From assembly GCF_040649515.1 (NCBI RefSeq), contig NZ_JBEZFP010000008.1:1-64000 (forward strand): DNA of 64,000 bases. Direction: 5' to 3'. Made by a program: the position numbers and the translations under genes. The DNA is from Yinghuangia elevatio. Its GTDB lineage: Bacteria > Actinomycetota > Actinomycetes > Streptomycetales > Streptomycetaceae. Below, one piece after another: positions 43,361 to 52,819 of this stretch; the first letter of the stretch is position 1, and each line of letters begins with the position of its first letter. Under the pieces are notes generated by a model, which worked only from the letters and a program-made list of their open reading frames with translations, made no database searches and was not told where the DNA came from.

Positions 43361-44029
43361 ATGCTGTTCCGCCTGCGTGTCTCCCTGCCCGACCGGCCCG
43401 GCTCGCTCGCCCGGGTCACCCAGGCGTTCGGCACTGCCGGCGCCGACGTGCTGCAGATGAGCGTCCTGGAACGGGAAACCGGCCGGGCCGTCGACGAGTT
43501 CACCGTCTCGTGGCCGGGGGAGCGGCCGATCGGCCGCCTGGTCGAGAGCCTGCAGAGCCTGGCGGGGGTGCGCGTCGACGGCTGCTGGGCCGCGGGCGAG
43601 GTGCCGGGGGCGTCCCCCGAACTCGACGTCCTCGGCCAGGTCGCCCGCGACCCCGGCCGCGCGGTCGCCACACTCGTCGACGCCTCGCCCGCGCTCTTCC
43701 ACGCCGAATGGGCGGTGGCCACGCGCGGCAGCAAGTCCCGTTCCGTCGTGCACTCCAGTTGGCAGGCACCCGCTTCCCCGCAACTGCCTTCCGTGTCGCC
43801 GCTGCGCCCGCTCGCCCTGGAGTTCGACAAGGACCTGCACGGCCCCGGCGTGTACGGCGCGGCCGCGCCCATTGGGTTGTCCTGGCTGACGCTCTTCGTG
43901 GTGCGCACCGACGGTCCGGCCTTCCACCGCAGCGAGCTGGAGCGCCTCGGCCGCCTGGTCGACGTGGTGCTGGGCGTGCTGGGCAGCCGGGCCGCCCCGC
44001 GTCCCACCCGCACCGCCCAACCCACCTGA
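43361..44029 (+). CDS. ACT-domain protein
   Basis: Protein of 222 residues with an N-terminal ACT domain (about 1-75: MLFRLRVSLPDRPGSLARVTQAFGTAGADVLQMSVLER). The C-terminal part is of unknown type and ends in an alpha/beta segment (LTLFVVRTDGPAFHRSELERL). Such free-standing ACT proteins sense amino acids. Start ATG 43361 has GAAGGAGG about 10 bases upstream; GTG 43331 would add ten residues. It is divergent from the amine oxidase operon, so a role in sensing an amino acid used by that operon is plausible but unproven. Confidence 0.83.
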   Translation: MLFRLRVSLPDRPGSLARVTQAFGTAGADVLQMSVLERETGRAVDEFTVSWPGERPIGRLVESLQSLAGVRVDGCWAAGEVPGASPELDVLGQVARDPGRAVATLVDASPALFHAEWAVATRGSKSRSVVHSSWQAPASPQLPSVSPLRPLALEFDKDLHGPGVYGAAAPIGLSWLTLFVVRTDGPAFHRSELERLGRLVDVVLGVLGSRAAPRPTRTAQPT

Positions 44030-44164
44030 CCGCCGGGCGACCCCGACGCACCTCGGTCCGACGTACCTCGGCACGGCATACCCCGACCCGCGCACCTCGG
44101 CCCGACGTCCGCGGGCCGCCCGCCCGGCACGGCCGGTCGGGCCCGGTCGGGTGCCGTGGCCGAG

Positions 44165-44250
44165 TGGCGGTCATTCGGATGCTTTAAGCTTCTATGGCGA
44201 TTAATACCTATATCGCAGGCTTATGTGCTAGGTGGCACAGTTGTAGAAAA
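44165..44250 (+). promoter_or_regulatory. AT-rich control region before the LCP gene
   Basis: A stretch of about 80 bases with markedly low GC (TTTAAGCTTCTATGGCGATT and ATACCTATATCG) lies between two very GC-rich flanks. It is likely to contain the promoter of the LCP-family gene. No consensus pair stands out. Confidence 0.45.
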
Positions 44251-44388
44251 CCGGAACCGCGGGGGCCGCCACTCCGTCGCTTCGGGGTGCACAGGGGGCC
44301 CGGCGCGGCCATGTTCCGGGTGTGCCGAGCGCACGATGCGCGAGATCTGGCGGTTGGGCAGTCCGGGGGCCAGCAGAAAGCGACATCT

Positions 44389-45558
44389 GTGCAGGAAGAG
44401 CATCAGCCCCCGGCCACGGCCGATGGCACGGGAAACGGTCCCGATCCGGAGCGGAACAGCCGGGTCGGGCGGCGGCGCACGGGCCGCCGCCGGCGTCGCA
44501 GGCGCATCCTGATCGGCATAGCCGCCGGGCTGGCGGTGCTGCTGCTGGCCGCGGGCGGCCTCGCGTGGTGGGCGTACGAGCGCCTCAACGGCAACATCAA
44601 GACCGAGGACTTCGCCGCCAAGCTGGGCGACGACAAGAACCGGCCGGTCGCCACCAACGCGCTCAACATCCTGCTCGTCGGCACGGACACCCGGGCGGGT
44701 GAGAACGCGCAGTACGGCAGCGACCCCGGCGACACGCAGCGGTCCGACACCACGGTCCTGCTGCACGTCCCCGAGGGCCGGAAGAGCGCACTGGGCGTCA
44801 GCTTCCCGCGCGACCTCATGGTCGCCGTCCCGTCCTGCCAGAAGGGCGATGGCACGATGTCGCGCGCCTACTTCGGCATGTTCAACAGCGCGATGGAGGT
44901 GGGCGGCACCGCCTGCACCATCAAGACGGTCGAACAGTTGACCGGGGTCCGCGTCGACCACCAGATCACCGTGGACTTCACCGGCTTCAAGAAGCTCGTC
45001 GACGCGATGGGCGGGGTCCCGATCCACCTCGACCAGCCGATCGACGACAAGGCGGCCAAGCTCCAGCTCCCGGCGGGCGACGTGACGCTCAACGGCGAGC
45101 AGGCCCTCGGCTTCGTCCGGGCCCGCAAGAGCATCGGCGACGGCAGCGACCTCCAGCGCATCGAACGGCAGCAGCTGTTCATGACCGCGATGGTCGCCAA
45201 GGTCAAGAACGAGAGCCTGCTGACCAGCCCGACACGCCTGTACGGCATCCTCGACGCCGCCACCAAGGCCATCACCACCGACCCGGCGCTCGGGACCCTC
45301 AGGGACCTGTACGACCTGCTGAACAGCCTCAAGAACATCCCGCAGAACGCGGTGAAGTTCGAGACGGTCCCGATCACCACCTACGCACCCGACCCGAACC
45401 GGCTCGCCCTCGTGCGCCCCGAGGCGGACGTGCAGTTCGCCCGCCTGCGCGACGAGTCGGCGGCGGTCGTACCCGACGACGCCGGGCCGAACGCCGGAAG
45501 CACCGGCACCTCCGGCGCCGCGACCAGCCCGGGGACCCTCACGACCACCGACCCGTAG
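44389..45558 (+). CDS. LytR-CpsA-Psr (LCP) family cell-wall ligase
   Basis: Membrane-anchored phosphotransferase of about 389 residues that attaches wall polymers to peptidoglycan. A basic cluster (GRRRTGRRRRRRR) precedes one transmembrane helix (about 40-62). The LCP domain (about 90-290) shows NILLVGTDTR, the DTTVLLHVP strand with catalytic Asp, SFPRDLMVAVP and a late RARKSIGDGSDLQRIERQQ segment that holds the conserved Arg residues. The tail is Ser/Thr/Ala-rich. I chose GTG 44389 with AGAAAG upstream; the open frame reaches back to 44194. Typical of actinobacteria with several LCP copies. Confidence 0.9.
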   Translation: MQEEHQPPATADGTGNGPDPERNSRVGRRRTGRRRRRRRILIGIAAGLAVLLLAAGGLAWWAYERLNGNIKTEDFAAKLGDDKNRPVATNALNILLVGTDTRAGENAQYGSDPGDTQRSDTTVLLHVPEGRKSALGVSFPRDLMVAVPSCQKGDGTMSRAYFGMFNSAMEVGGTACTIKTVEQLTGVRVDHQITVDFTGFKKLVDAMGGVPIHLDQPIDDKAAKLQLPAGDVTLNGEQALGFVRARKSIGDGSDLQRIERQQLFMTAMVAKVKNESLLTSPTRLYGILDAATKAITTDPALGTLRDLYDLLNSLKNIPQNAVKFETVPITTYAPDPNRLALVRPEADVQFARLRDESAAVVPDDAGPNAGSTGTSGAATSPGTLTTTDP

Positions 45559-45627
45559 CGCCGCCCGCCCGCGCTTTCCGCCCGCCCCGCCCGGCGCTTC
45601 GAAAAAGTGCCCAGAGCGGCCACCGCA

Positions 45628-45692
45628 CTAGGGAGTGTCTTCAAATTCGCGTCGGTTCGCGGGCCCGGCGAGAATTTGAAGACACGACCTAG
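45628..45692. repeat. palindromic element flanked by CTAG; possible IS relic
   Basis: Perfect 14-bp arms GTGTCTTCAAATTC (45635-45648) and GAATTTGAAGACAC (45672-45685) enclose a 23-base GC-rich centre. Outside them, after two bases, lies CTAGG on the left and CCTAG on the right, so CTAG flanks both sides like a target duplication. The arms are AT-rich and unlike the surrounding sequence. No transposase is present. It may be a deleted insertion sequence reduced to its ends, or a terminator of the LCP gene 70 bases upstream. Confidence 0.6.
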
Positions 45693-45859
45693 CACTATGT
45701 GGCGTTTCGTGGGCGCTTACCCGTGACCTCGGCGTGACCCCCCGTCGTTGGACTGTACGGTGCAGGTGACCATGTCCCGCGCTGTGCGTGCGCCGGGCCT
45801 GGCTACGGTGATTCACCGGTCGAACTACGGGATACCGAGGGGTTGGTGGCAGGCGCGCC

Positions 45860-48508
45860 ATGGCGGGTCGGGTTCTTCAGGTCGTGCAGGGCACCCGCTG
45901 GCGGCGCCGTTCGGGGGAGTACTCCTCGATCGGCTCGGCGCTCGCGGCCGCGGCGCCGGGTGACTCGGTGACCGTCGCCTCCGGGACCTATCAGGAGGAC
46001 GTCGTCATCGGCGTCCCGGTGACCGTCACCTGCGCGGACGGACCCGGCACCGTATTCCTGGAGGCCGAGGACGGCGTCGCCCTCACCGTGCTCGCCGATG
46101 CGGCCGTGCACGGCCTCACCGTCACCGGCGGCGCCGGGGTGCTGTCGTCCGCGATCGTGGTGGACGCGTGCTCGCCGATACTGGAGGAACTGACGGTACG
46201 CGCCGTCTCGGTCGTGGCCGTGGAGGTCCGCGGCGGAGCCGACCCCGTGCTGCGCCGCTGCCGCATCGGCAACCCGCAAGGGATAGGCGTCGGCGTCACC
46301 GGCCTGGCTCGCGGCCGGTTCGAGGACTGCGAGATCTCCGGCACAGGCCGCGAGGGCATGGACGTACGCGACGGCGCGCGGCCCGAGGTGGTCGACTGCC
46401 GCCTGAGCGACATCTCCGGCCACGGCCTGCGCTTCAGCGGCCCCGGAACCGGAGGCACGGTTTCCAACTGCGAGATCCACGACGGCTCCGACACCGAGCC
46501 GGCGGTCTTCGCGGGCGACCAGGCGATGCCCGAACTGATCTCGTGCCACATCCACGATGTCGGCGGCGGGGGCGTGTGCGTCGCGGGCGGCGCGGCGCCG
46601 ACCGTCACCGAATGCCGGATCGAACGCGTCGGATGGGCCGGCATCTCGGTCGGCGGGCAGTCCAGCGGCGGCACGGCCGTCCGTACCGAGATCACCGCGG
46701 TCAAGGGCACCGGTGTGCAGGTCGACGACCTCGCGGAGTTCACGCTGGAGGACTGCCGGATCCGGGATGCCGAGGCCAACGGCGTGTCCGTCGACCGCGG
46801 CGCCACCGCGACGCTCGTCGGCTGCCGCCTGCGGGACACCGGCCGCAGCGGCGTCGACGTCCACGGGCACAGCGAAGTCACGCTCACCAACTGCACGTTG
46901 CGCAGTTTCGGACGCAACGGCCTGTCCATCGCGGACCGGGGCGCCCGCGCGTCCGTCATCGACTGCGAGTTCCACGACTCCACCGGCGGGCACCCCGCGG
47001 TCTGGGTCGGCGACGGCGCGGACGCCGCCCTCGGCGACTGCCGCATCCACGACGTGCTCGACGCGGTCAAGGTCGGCGGGGTGGGCACCGGGCTGTCCAT
47101 GCAGGGCTGCGAGATCCACGACGTGGAGGAGACCGCGGTCTCGGTCGGCCAAGGCGCGATCGTGTCGGTCAACGGCTGCCGCATCCGCAAGGGCACCACC
47201 GGGGTGTGGTTCACCGAGGCGGACTGCGGCGGCATCGTCGCCGACTGCGTGATCGAGGACGTCACCGACGGCGTCTCGGTCACCGGCGCGGCCGGTCCGA
47301 CGGTACGCCGCGTCTCCGTCGAGCGCGCCTCCGGCGAGGGCATCCGGGTCTCCGGCGGCGGCCGCGGCGACTTCGAGGACTGCGAGGTCGCCAACGGCCG
47401 CGGCTTCGCGATCCACGTGCGCGAGGGCTGCCAGCCGTCGTTCACCCGCTGCCGTACGCGCGGAAACGCCAAGGGCGGCTTCGAGTTCGCCGACTCCGGT
47501 CCGATCGCCGCCGAGTGCACGTCGCAGGGCGACGGACCCGGCTCCGGCGGCGGGGACGGCGGCGCGGTCCCGGCGACGCTGCGGCCCGAGTCGAAGCAGG
47601 CCGGCGTCGCGACCCTCACCGAGCGCCTGACGGTGCCCGGCGCCCGCGAGGGCGGCAGCCCGGGAGGCGACGACGACGCAGGCGACGCCGCGTCCCGCAG
47701 TCCCGAGGAACTCCTCGGCGAGCTGGACGCGTTGGTGGGCCTGGAGTCCGTCAAGCGCGAGGTGCGCAATCTCATCGACCTGATCTCGGTCGGCAGGCGC
47801 CGCGAGGAGGCGGGGCTCAAGGCGCCCACCCTCCGGCGCCACCTGGTCTTCACCGGTTCACCGGGCACCGGCAAGACGACAGTTGCCCGGCTGTACGGCG
47901 AAATTGCCGCCGCACTCGGCGTATTGCGCCGCGGACACCTCGTCGAGGTCTCGCGCGTCGACCTGGTCGGCGAGCACATCGGCTCGACGGCGCCGCGTAC
48001 CAAGGAGGTCTTCGACCGGGCCAGGGGCGGCGTGCTGTTCGTCGACGAGGCGTACTCCCTCGCACCGCCGGACCCGTCCCGAGACTTCGGGCGCGAGGCG
48101 ATCGACACGCTCGTCAAGCTCATGGAGGACCATCGCGACGACGTGGTGGTGATCGTCGCGGGATACACCGACGAGATGGAGCGCTTCCTGTCCTCCAACC
48201 CCGGCTTCGGGTCCCGCTTCTCACGCACCATCACGTTCGAGGACTATGCCGCGGAGGAACTGGTCGAGATCACCGGCAAGCAGGTGGCCGAGCACGAGTA
48301 CGTGCTGACCGACGCGGCCCGCGGCTCACTGCTCACCTACTTCCGCAGGCTGCCGCGCGGCACGGGCTTCGGTAACGCCCGCGAGGCGCGCCGCACGTTC
48401 GAGACGATGATCGAGAACCACGCGTCGCGCCTGGCCCGCATGCCCGAGGCCGGTATGGAGGATCTGCGCACCCTGCACGCCGCCGATCTGCCGGACCTGC
48501 CCGGCTGA
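45860..48508 (+). CDS. parallel beta-helix protein fused to a CbxX/EccA-type AAA+ ATPase
   Basis: Cytoplasmic protein of 882 residues. Residues about 20-555 are a right-handed parallel beta-helix: some 20 coils of about 23 residues with repeating xxCxIxxxxxxGVxVxxxAxxxxxxC patterns, many Cys-Arg-Ile or Cys-Glu-Ile steps, and no signal peptide. After a Gly/Asp linker (about 560-610) comes an AAA+ domain: ELDALVGLESVKREV, Walker A TGSPGTGKTT (about 666-675), Walker B VLFVDEAYSL, sensor 1 VIVAGYTDEM, and the Arg finger in GFGSRFSRTITF. CbxX-type AAA proteins remodel partners such as Rubisco or ESX substrates. A fused beta-helix could be the substrate-binding platform. No partner gene is adjacent. 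Confidence 0.9.
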   Translation: MAGRVLQVVQGTRWRRRSGEYSSIGSALAAAAPGDSVTVASGTYQEDVVIGVPVTVTCADGPGTVFLEAEDGVALTVLADAAVHGLTVTGGAGVLSSAIVVDACSPILEELTVRAVSVVAVEVRGGADPVLRRCRIGNPQGIGVGVTGLARGRFEDCEISGTGREGMDVRDGARPEVVDCRLSDISGHGLRFSGPGTGGTVSNCEIHDGSDTEPAVFAGDQAMPELISCHIHDVGGGGVCVAGGAAPTVTECRIERVGWAGISVGGQSSGGTAVRTEITAVKGTGVQVDDLAEFTLEDCRIRDAEANGVSVDRGATATLVGCRLRDTGRSGVDVHGHSEVTLTNCTLRSFGRNGLSIADRGARASVIDCEFHDSTGGHPAVWVGDGADAALGDCRIHDVLDAVKVGGVGTGLSMQGCEIHDVEETAVSVGQGAIVSVNGCRIRKGTTGVWFTEADCGGIVADCVIEDVTDGVSVTGAAGPTVRRVSVERASGEGIRVSGGGRGDFEDCEVANGRGFAIHVREGCQPSFTRCRTRGNAKGGFEFADSGPIAAECTSQGDGPGSGGGDGGAVPATLRPESKQAGVATLTERLTVPGAREGGSPGGDDDAGDAASRSPEELLGELDALVGLESVKREVRNLIDLISVGRRREEAGLKAPTLRRHLVFTGSPGTGKTTVARLYGEIAAALGVLRRGHLVEVSRVDLVGEHIGSTAPRTKEVFDRARGGVLFVDEAYSLAPPDPSRDFGREAIDTLVKLMEDHRDDVVVIVAGYTDEMERFLSSNPGFGSRFSRTITFEDYAAEELVEITGKQVAEHEYVLTDAARGSLLTYFRRLPRGTGFGNAREARRTFETMIENHASRLARMPEAGMEDLRTLHAADLPDLPG

Positions 48509-48653
48509 CGGTTCCCGCCCGGCGGACGGCTCCCGTCGGCTCCCTCCGGGCCCCGGTACGCCGCCCGGGTGGTGTGCTGGGCCGTATGGCGACCCGTGCA
48601 ACAACGAACCGGTCGCGACATCGTGGCGTACGTGGCCCGAAGATGGACAACAG

Positions 48654-49436
48654 GTGAAGATGGGCATCGTGGACACCTGTCTGGGCATCGATATCGGCGG
48701 CACGGGGATCAAAGGCGCTCCCGTGGACACCGCGGCCGGACGCCTGCTGCACGAGCGCGTGCGGATCCTGACGCCGCAGCCGTCGGCCCCGGACCCCGTG
48801 GTGGAGGTGGTCCGGGACATCGTCGCGCGCTTCTCGTGGCGCGGACCGGTGGGCGTCACGTTCCCCGGTGTCGTCGTCGACGGGACGACGCGCACCGCGG
48901 CCAACGTCGACAAGGGCTGGGTCGACCTCGACGCCCGCAAGGTCTTCGCCGAGGCGCTGCGTCTGCCGGTGACGGTGGTGAACGACGCGGACGCGGCCGG
49001 GATCGCCGAGATGCGCTTCGGTGCCGGGCAGGGCCGCGGGGGGACCGTCCTGGTTCTGACGTTCGGCACCGGCATCGGCAGTGCGCTCTTCCACGACGGA
49101 GTGCTCGTCCCCAACACCGAGTTCGGGCATCTCGAACTGCACGGCCACGAGGCGGAGCACCACGCCGCGGGCAATGTGCGCGAGGAGCACGACCTGAGCT
49201 GGGAGCACTGGGCGCACCGCGTGCAGAAGTACCTGCTGCACCTGGAGATGCTCTTCTCGCCGTCGCTGTTCGTCATCGGCGGCGGGGTCAGCAAGAAGGC
49301 CGACAAGTTCCTGCCGCACATCAAGCACGTGCGCGCCGAGATCGTGCCCGCGTCGCTGCACAACGACGCGGGCATCGTCGGCGCCGCGCTCGCGGCCCAA
49401 GAGGGCTGTGGGGACGCCCTGTTGCCCAAGTCCTGA
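48654..49436 (+). CDS. ppgK: polyphosphate glucokinase
   Basis: ROK-family kinase of 260 residues that phosphorylates glucose with polyphosphate or ATP. Motifs: phosphate-1 DIGGTGIKG (about 13-21), VTFPGVVVDG, adenosine-type GTGIGSALF, and the glucose-site Glu-His region NTEFGHLELHG. Length and the EHDLSWEHWAHRVQKYL helix fit actinobacterial PpgK. Start GTG 48654; ATG 48660 lies two codons inside. It lies 145 bases after the beta-helix-AAA gene in the same direction and is convergent with the amidohydrolase that follows. Confidence 0.94.
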   Translation: MKMGIVDTCLGIDIGGTGIKGAPVDTAAGRLLHERVRILTPQPSAPDPVVEVVRDIVARFSWRGPVGVTFPGVVVDGTTRTAANVDKGWVDLDARKVFAEALRLPVTVVNDADAAGIAEMRFGAGQGRGGTVLVLTFGTGIGSALFHDGVLVPNTEFGHLELHGHEAEHHAAGNVREEHDLSWEHWAHRVQKYLLHLEMLFSPSLFVIGGGVSKKADKFLPHIKHVRAEIVPASLHNDAGIVGAALAAQEGCGDALLPKS

Positions 49437-49473
49437 CAGTCCTGACCGTCCGGGCCCCATCCGGGGCGAGAGG

Positions 49474-51126
49474 TCAGCCGTGCACCCGGCGCCCGGCCAG
49501 GTACGTCGCCAGCACCTCGATGTCCTTGATCTCCTCGGGCGCGACGTCGTGCGGGTCGGCGCCGAGTACGATCAGGTCCGCGTACTTCCCCGGCGTGATC
49601 GACCCGGTGATGTCGTCGCAGAACAGCTGGTACGCGGCGTCGATCGTCTCCGCGCGCAGTGCCTGATCGACCGTCAGGCACTCCTCGGGGGCCAGCACGC
49701 GCCCCTCCCGCGACCGCCGCGTGGTCGCCACCGTGATGTTGTGCAGCGGGTTCTCGGGCGTCGCGGGCGGGTCGTTGTGCAGCGAGATGCGCAGCCCGGC
49801 GTCGACCGCGGAGCGGGCCGCGGCCCAGCGTGCGCCGTACGTCTCCCCGAACAGCTGGTCGGTCAGGACCTCGCCCCAGTAGTAGACGTGGTCGATGAAC
49901 ACGCTTGCCGTGACGCCGAGTCCGGCCGCCCGCACGAACTGGTCCTGGCGCATCGCCCCGACGTGCTCCAGGCGCAGCCGGTGGTCGCGGCTCGGGTAGC
50001 GCGACAGAACGCTCTCGTACGCGTCGAGCACCATGTCGATCGCGAGGTCGCCGTGCGCGTGGCAGGCGATCTGCCAGCCCAGCGGGAAGTACGCCTCCAC
50101 CAGCGCCGCGAGCGTGTCCCACGAGTAGTTCGTGCTGGCCCGCGGCCGACGCCCCAGGCCCAGGCTGCGGGTCAACTCCGTGTCCAGGTAGGGGAACGAC
50201 ACCGCGATGGTGCCGACCCACGGCGAGCCGTCCACCCAGATCTTGACGCCCACTTCGCGGATCATGTCGTCGCCGGCACCGGGCTTGTGGCCCTGCGGCG
50301 GGGCGTCCTCGACCGGCGCGTACAGGCGCAGCCGCACAGTCAGCTGGTCGAGGTCGCGCGCGGGGTCGAGGAGGGCCCGACGCCACTCGGGCAGGCACGC
50401 CATCTCGCTGATGGTGGTGACGCCGACCTGGTTGAGGCGCCGTACCTCGCGCGCGAGTGCGCGGGTGAGCTGCTCACGCGGGCCGGGCCGGTCGGGGAAG
50501 AGGCGGCGGATCGCCCCCGCTTCGTACGCGGCGCCGGTCAGCCGGCCCCGCGCGTCCCGCCCGAAGCGCGCGCCGGGCGGATCGGGCACGCCGCTGTGGA
50601 CACCCGCGCGTTCGGCCGCCCGGGTGTTGAAGAACCCCAGGTGCGCCGACTGGGTGATGATGACCAGCGGTGCGTCCGGGGCGATTTCGTCGAGCCACGC
50701 GAGGGTCGGGTCGGGGAGGCCGGGACCGTGCCCGATCGGGTCCCAGCCGATGAACGACGCACCCTCGGAGCCGCGCGCGGCCAGTGTCTTGCGGATCGTG
50801 TCGACGACGCCGTCCGGGGTCGCCACGGTCATGGGCCGGATGTCTACCAGATCCGTCCCGAAGAGCCTGGCCTCCGCGATCGCGTGCCCGTGCGCCTCCA
50901 CGAAGCCCGGCAGCAGGCAGCCGCCGCCCAACTCGACGACGCGGGTGACCGGTCCTGTCCAGTCCCGGGCCTCGTCGCGCGTGCCGACGCCGGTGATGCG
51001 GCCGTCCCGGACCGCGACCGCTTCGGCGCGCGGTCTCTGGTGGTCCATCGTCACGACCCGGCCCAGGAAGAGCAGGTCGGCGTCGTGGTCGGCGGGGCGT
51101 CCCGGATCGGGTGCGACGGTGCTCAC
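49474..51126 (-). CDS. amidohydrolase family 3 (YtcJ-like) metal-dependent hydrolase
   Basis: Enzyme of 550 residues with the amidohydrolase TIM-barrel plan: N-terminal VTMDHQRPRAEAVAVRDGRITGVG, metal site PGFVEAHGHA, later ACHAHGDLAID and LRLEHVGAM, then SLHNDPP with the catalytic Asp, and the C-terminal KYADLIVLGADP. The YtcJ-type members act on imides or exocyclic C-N bonds, but the true substrate is unknown. Start GTG 51126 is directly preceded by a GGGGG run at 51128-51132. It lies downstream of the exonuclease gene on the same strand with a 57-base gap. Confidence 0.9.
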   Translation of the reverse strand: MSTVAPDPGRPADHDADLLFLGRVVTMDHQRPRAEAVAVRDGRITGVGTRDEARDWTGPVTRVVELGGGCLLPGFVEAHGHAIAEARLFGTDLVDIRPMTVATPDGVVDTIRKTLAARGSEGASFIGWDPIGHGPGLPDPTLAWLDEIAPDAPLVIITQSAHLGFFNTRAAERAGVHSGVPDPPGARFGRDARGRLTGAAYEAGAIRRLFPDRPGPREQLTRALAREVRRLNQVGVTTISEMACLPEWRRALLDPARDLDQLTVRLRLYAPVEDAPPQGHKPGAGDDMIREVGVKIWVDGSPWVGTIAVSFPYLDTELTRSLGLGRRPRASTNYSWDTLAALVEAYFPLGWQIACHAHGDLAIDMVLDAYESVLSRYPSRDHRLRLEHVGAMRQDQFVRAAGLGVTASVFIDHVYYWGEVLTDQLFGETYGARWAAARSAVDAGLRISLHNDPPATPENPLHNITVATTRRSREGRVLAPEECLTVDQALRAETIDAAYQLFCDDITGSITPGKYADLIVLGADPHDVAPEEIKDIEVLATYLAGRRVHG

Positions 51127-51183
51127 CCCCGCCCGATACCCCGGGGGTTGATCACTGAAGCAGGCCAAAACGCGCCCACCCGG

Positions 51184-51753
51184 TCATTTCCGGTCGGTGC
51201 TCCGGCCGGCTCCGAGCAGGTCCGCCAGCATTCCGGCGATGTTCCAGGCGTCGTCGACGCCCCGGTGGTGGGTGCCTTCCAGCGGTCGGCCGAGGTGTGC
51301 CAGGGCGCCGGCCATGCCGAGTTCCCGGGGCAGTGCGTGCACGAGGGAGAACAGCGTCTTGACGTTCACATGCCGGGTTCCGAAGGGGTACGGCACACCC
51401 AGGTCGCGGCACTGGCGCTCGAACTGCTGCCGGTCGTAGTCGCCCCAACTGGCCCACACCCGTTCGTGCGAGCGGTACTCCGTGCGCAGGGTCGCGCACG
51501 CCTCGGCGAACGTGGCGCCGCCCTCGACGTCGGCCTGGGTGAGCGTGGTCAGCTCGGTGCAGAACGCGCCGACGGTCGAGCGCTCGGGGCGTACCAGGAT
51601 GCCGCGCCGGCCGGAGCGCTCGGTGGTCGCCACGTCCAACTCGGTCACGCCGATCTCGATGATGTCGTTGGTCTCGCCGGGCGGGACGGTGCCGTCCCAG
51701 CAGGTGGCCTCGATGTCCACCACGAGGATCCGGTCGAGCAGTCGCTTCGCCAT
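51184..51753 (-). CDS. DEDDh 3'-5' exonuclease (KapD/ERI-1-like)
   Basis: Exonuclease of 189 residues. ExoI motif VVDIEATCWDG (Asp13, Glu15), ExoII with Asp in WGDYDRQQFERQC, ExoIII HRGVDDAWNIA (His and Asp). The tight spacing and the Cys-Trp after the first motif fit the ERI-1/KapD subgroup, which acts on short RNA or structured RNA ends. Start ATG 51753; the longer open frame up to 52077 overlaps the divergent oxidoreductase gene and is non-conserved. It is a second DEDDh enzyme beside orn in this window. Confidence 0.9.
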   Translation of the reverse strand: MAKRLLDRILVVDIEATCWDGTVPPGETNDIIEIGVTELDVATTERSGRRGILVRPERSTVGAFCTELTTLTQADVEGGATFAEACATLRTEYRSHERVWASWGDYDRQQFERQCRDLGVPYPFGTRHVNVKTLFSLVHALPRELGMAGALAHLGRPLEGTHHRGVDDAWNIAGMLADLLGAGRSTDRK

Positions 51754-51832
51754 GGCGTGATCCAAGCAGCCCTGGTACCACGTACGGAACAGGTTTTCGC
51801 ACCGCGGCAGCGGTCGCACATCGGAGGCGGGC

Positions 51833-52762
51833 ATGCGGATCGGCGTTTTCATCGGCGACGTCAGCGGCGGGCGCACGAGTATCGACGGAGTGCTGGAACG
51901 GGCCCGCCGGGCGGAGGAGTCGGGCTTCGCGTCCGCCTGGCTGCCGCACATGCCGTGGAGCCTGGACGCGCTGACCGGACTCGCGCTGGCGGGCACGGTC
52001 ACGTCGCGGATCGAGCTGGGCACCGCGGTCGTGCCGACGTACCCGAGGCACCCGCTGGCCATGGCGCAGCAGGCCATGTCGACGCAGGCCGCGACGGGGG
52101 GACGCCTGGCGCTGGGGATCGGGCCGTCGCACCCCGGGGTGATCGAGGGGATGCACGGCCTGTCCTACGACCGGCCGGCGCGCCACGTCCGCGAGTACGT
52201 GGAGGTGCTGAAGGCGGCCCAGGCGGGCGGCATGGACCGCATCGCATACGAGGGCGAGGTGTACCGCGTGGACGCGCTGCTCGACGTGCCCGACGGCTCG
52301 CCCTACCCGGTGCTGGTCGCGGCGCTCGCCCCGCTCATGCTCAAGCTCGCCGGCGAGGTCGGCGACGGCACGATCACGTATTGGGCCGACGAGCGCGCGG
52401 TGGGGGAGCACATCGCCCCGCGCATCAACGCGGCGGCGGAGGCGGCGGGCCGTACGGCGCCGCGTGTGATCGTGGGGCTGCCCGTCGCGATCGTGGACGA
52501 CGCCGACGCGGGGCGCGAAAAGGCCGCGCGAATGTTCGCGATGTACGAGGGAATCCCGGCGTACCAGCGGGTTTTGGCGATCGGCGATGCCGGTGCGCCG
52601 GCGAGTGTGGCGCTCATCGGCGACGAGAAGGCGGTCGCGGAGCGCGTGCGCGCGTACGCCGACGCGGGCGGCACCGACCTCATGGCGGCCCCGCTCGGCC
52701 TCGGCCCGGACCGGGCCGAATCGCTGCTGCGCACCGAGGAGTTCCTCGCCTCGCTGACTTGA
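51833..52762 (+). CDS. luciferase-like (LLM) F420-dependent oxidoreductase
   Basis: TIM-barrel oxidoreductase of 309 residues. Seen are MRIGVFIGDVSGG, ERARRAEESGFASAWLPHMPWSLDALTGLALAG, LGTAVVPTYPRHPLAMAQQA and LALGIGPSHPGVIEGMHG, as in the actinobacterial F420 LLM subfamily. Cofactor is F420H2 by family; the substrate is unknown. Start ATG 51833 has GGAGGCGGGC close upstream. Divergent from the exonuclease gene with an 80-base gap. A small P-loop kinase follows 57 bases after its stop. Confidence 0.92.
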   Translation: MRIGVFIGDVSGGRTSIDGVLERARRAEESGFASAWLPHMPWSLDALTGLALAGTVTSRIELGTAVVPTYPRHPLAMAQQAMSTQAATGGRLALGIGPSHPGVIEGMHGLSYDRPARHVREYVEVLKAAQAGGMDRIAYEGEVYRVDALLDVPDGSPYPVLVAALAPLMLKLAGEVGDGTITYWADERAVGEHIAPRINAAAEAAGRTAPRVIVGLPVAIVDDADAGREKAARMFAMYEGIPAYQRVLAIGDAGAPASVALIGDEKAVAERVRAYADAGGTDLMAAPLGLGPDRAESLLRTEEFLASLT

Positions 52763-52819
52763 CGAATGCCGGGGGAAGGTCCGAGGTACAGGGCATGACA
52801 TAGCGGGAAAATCACCGCT

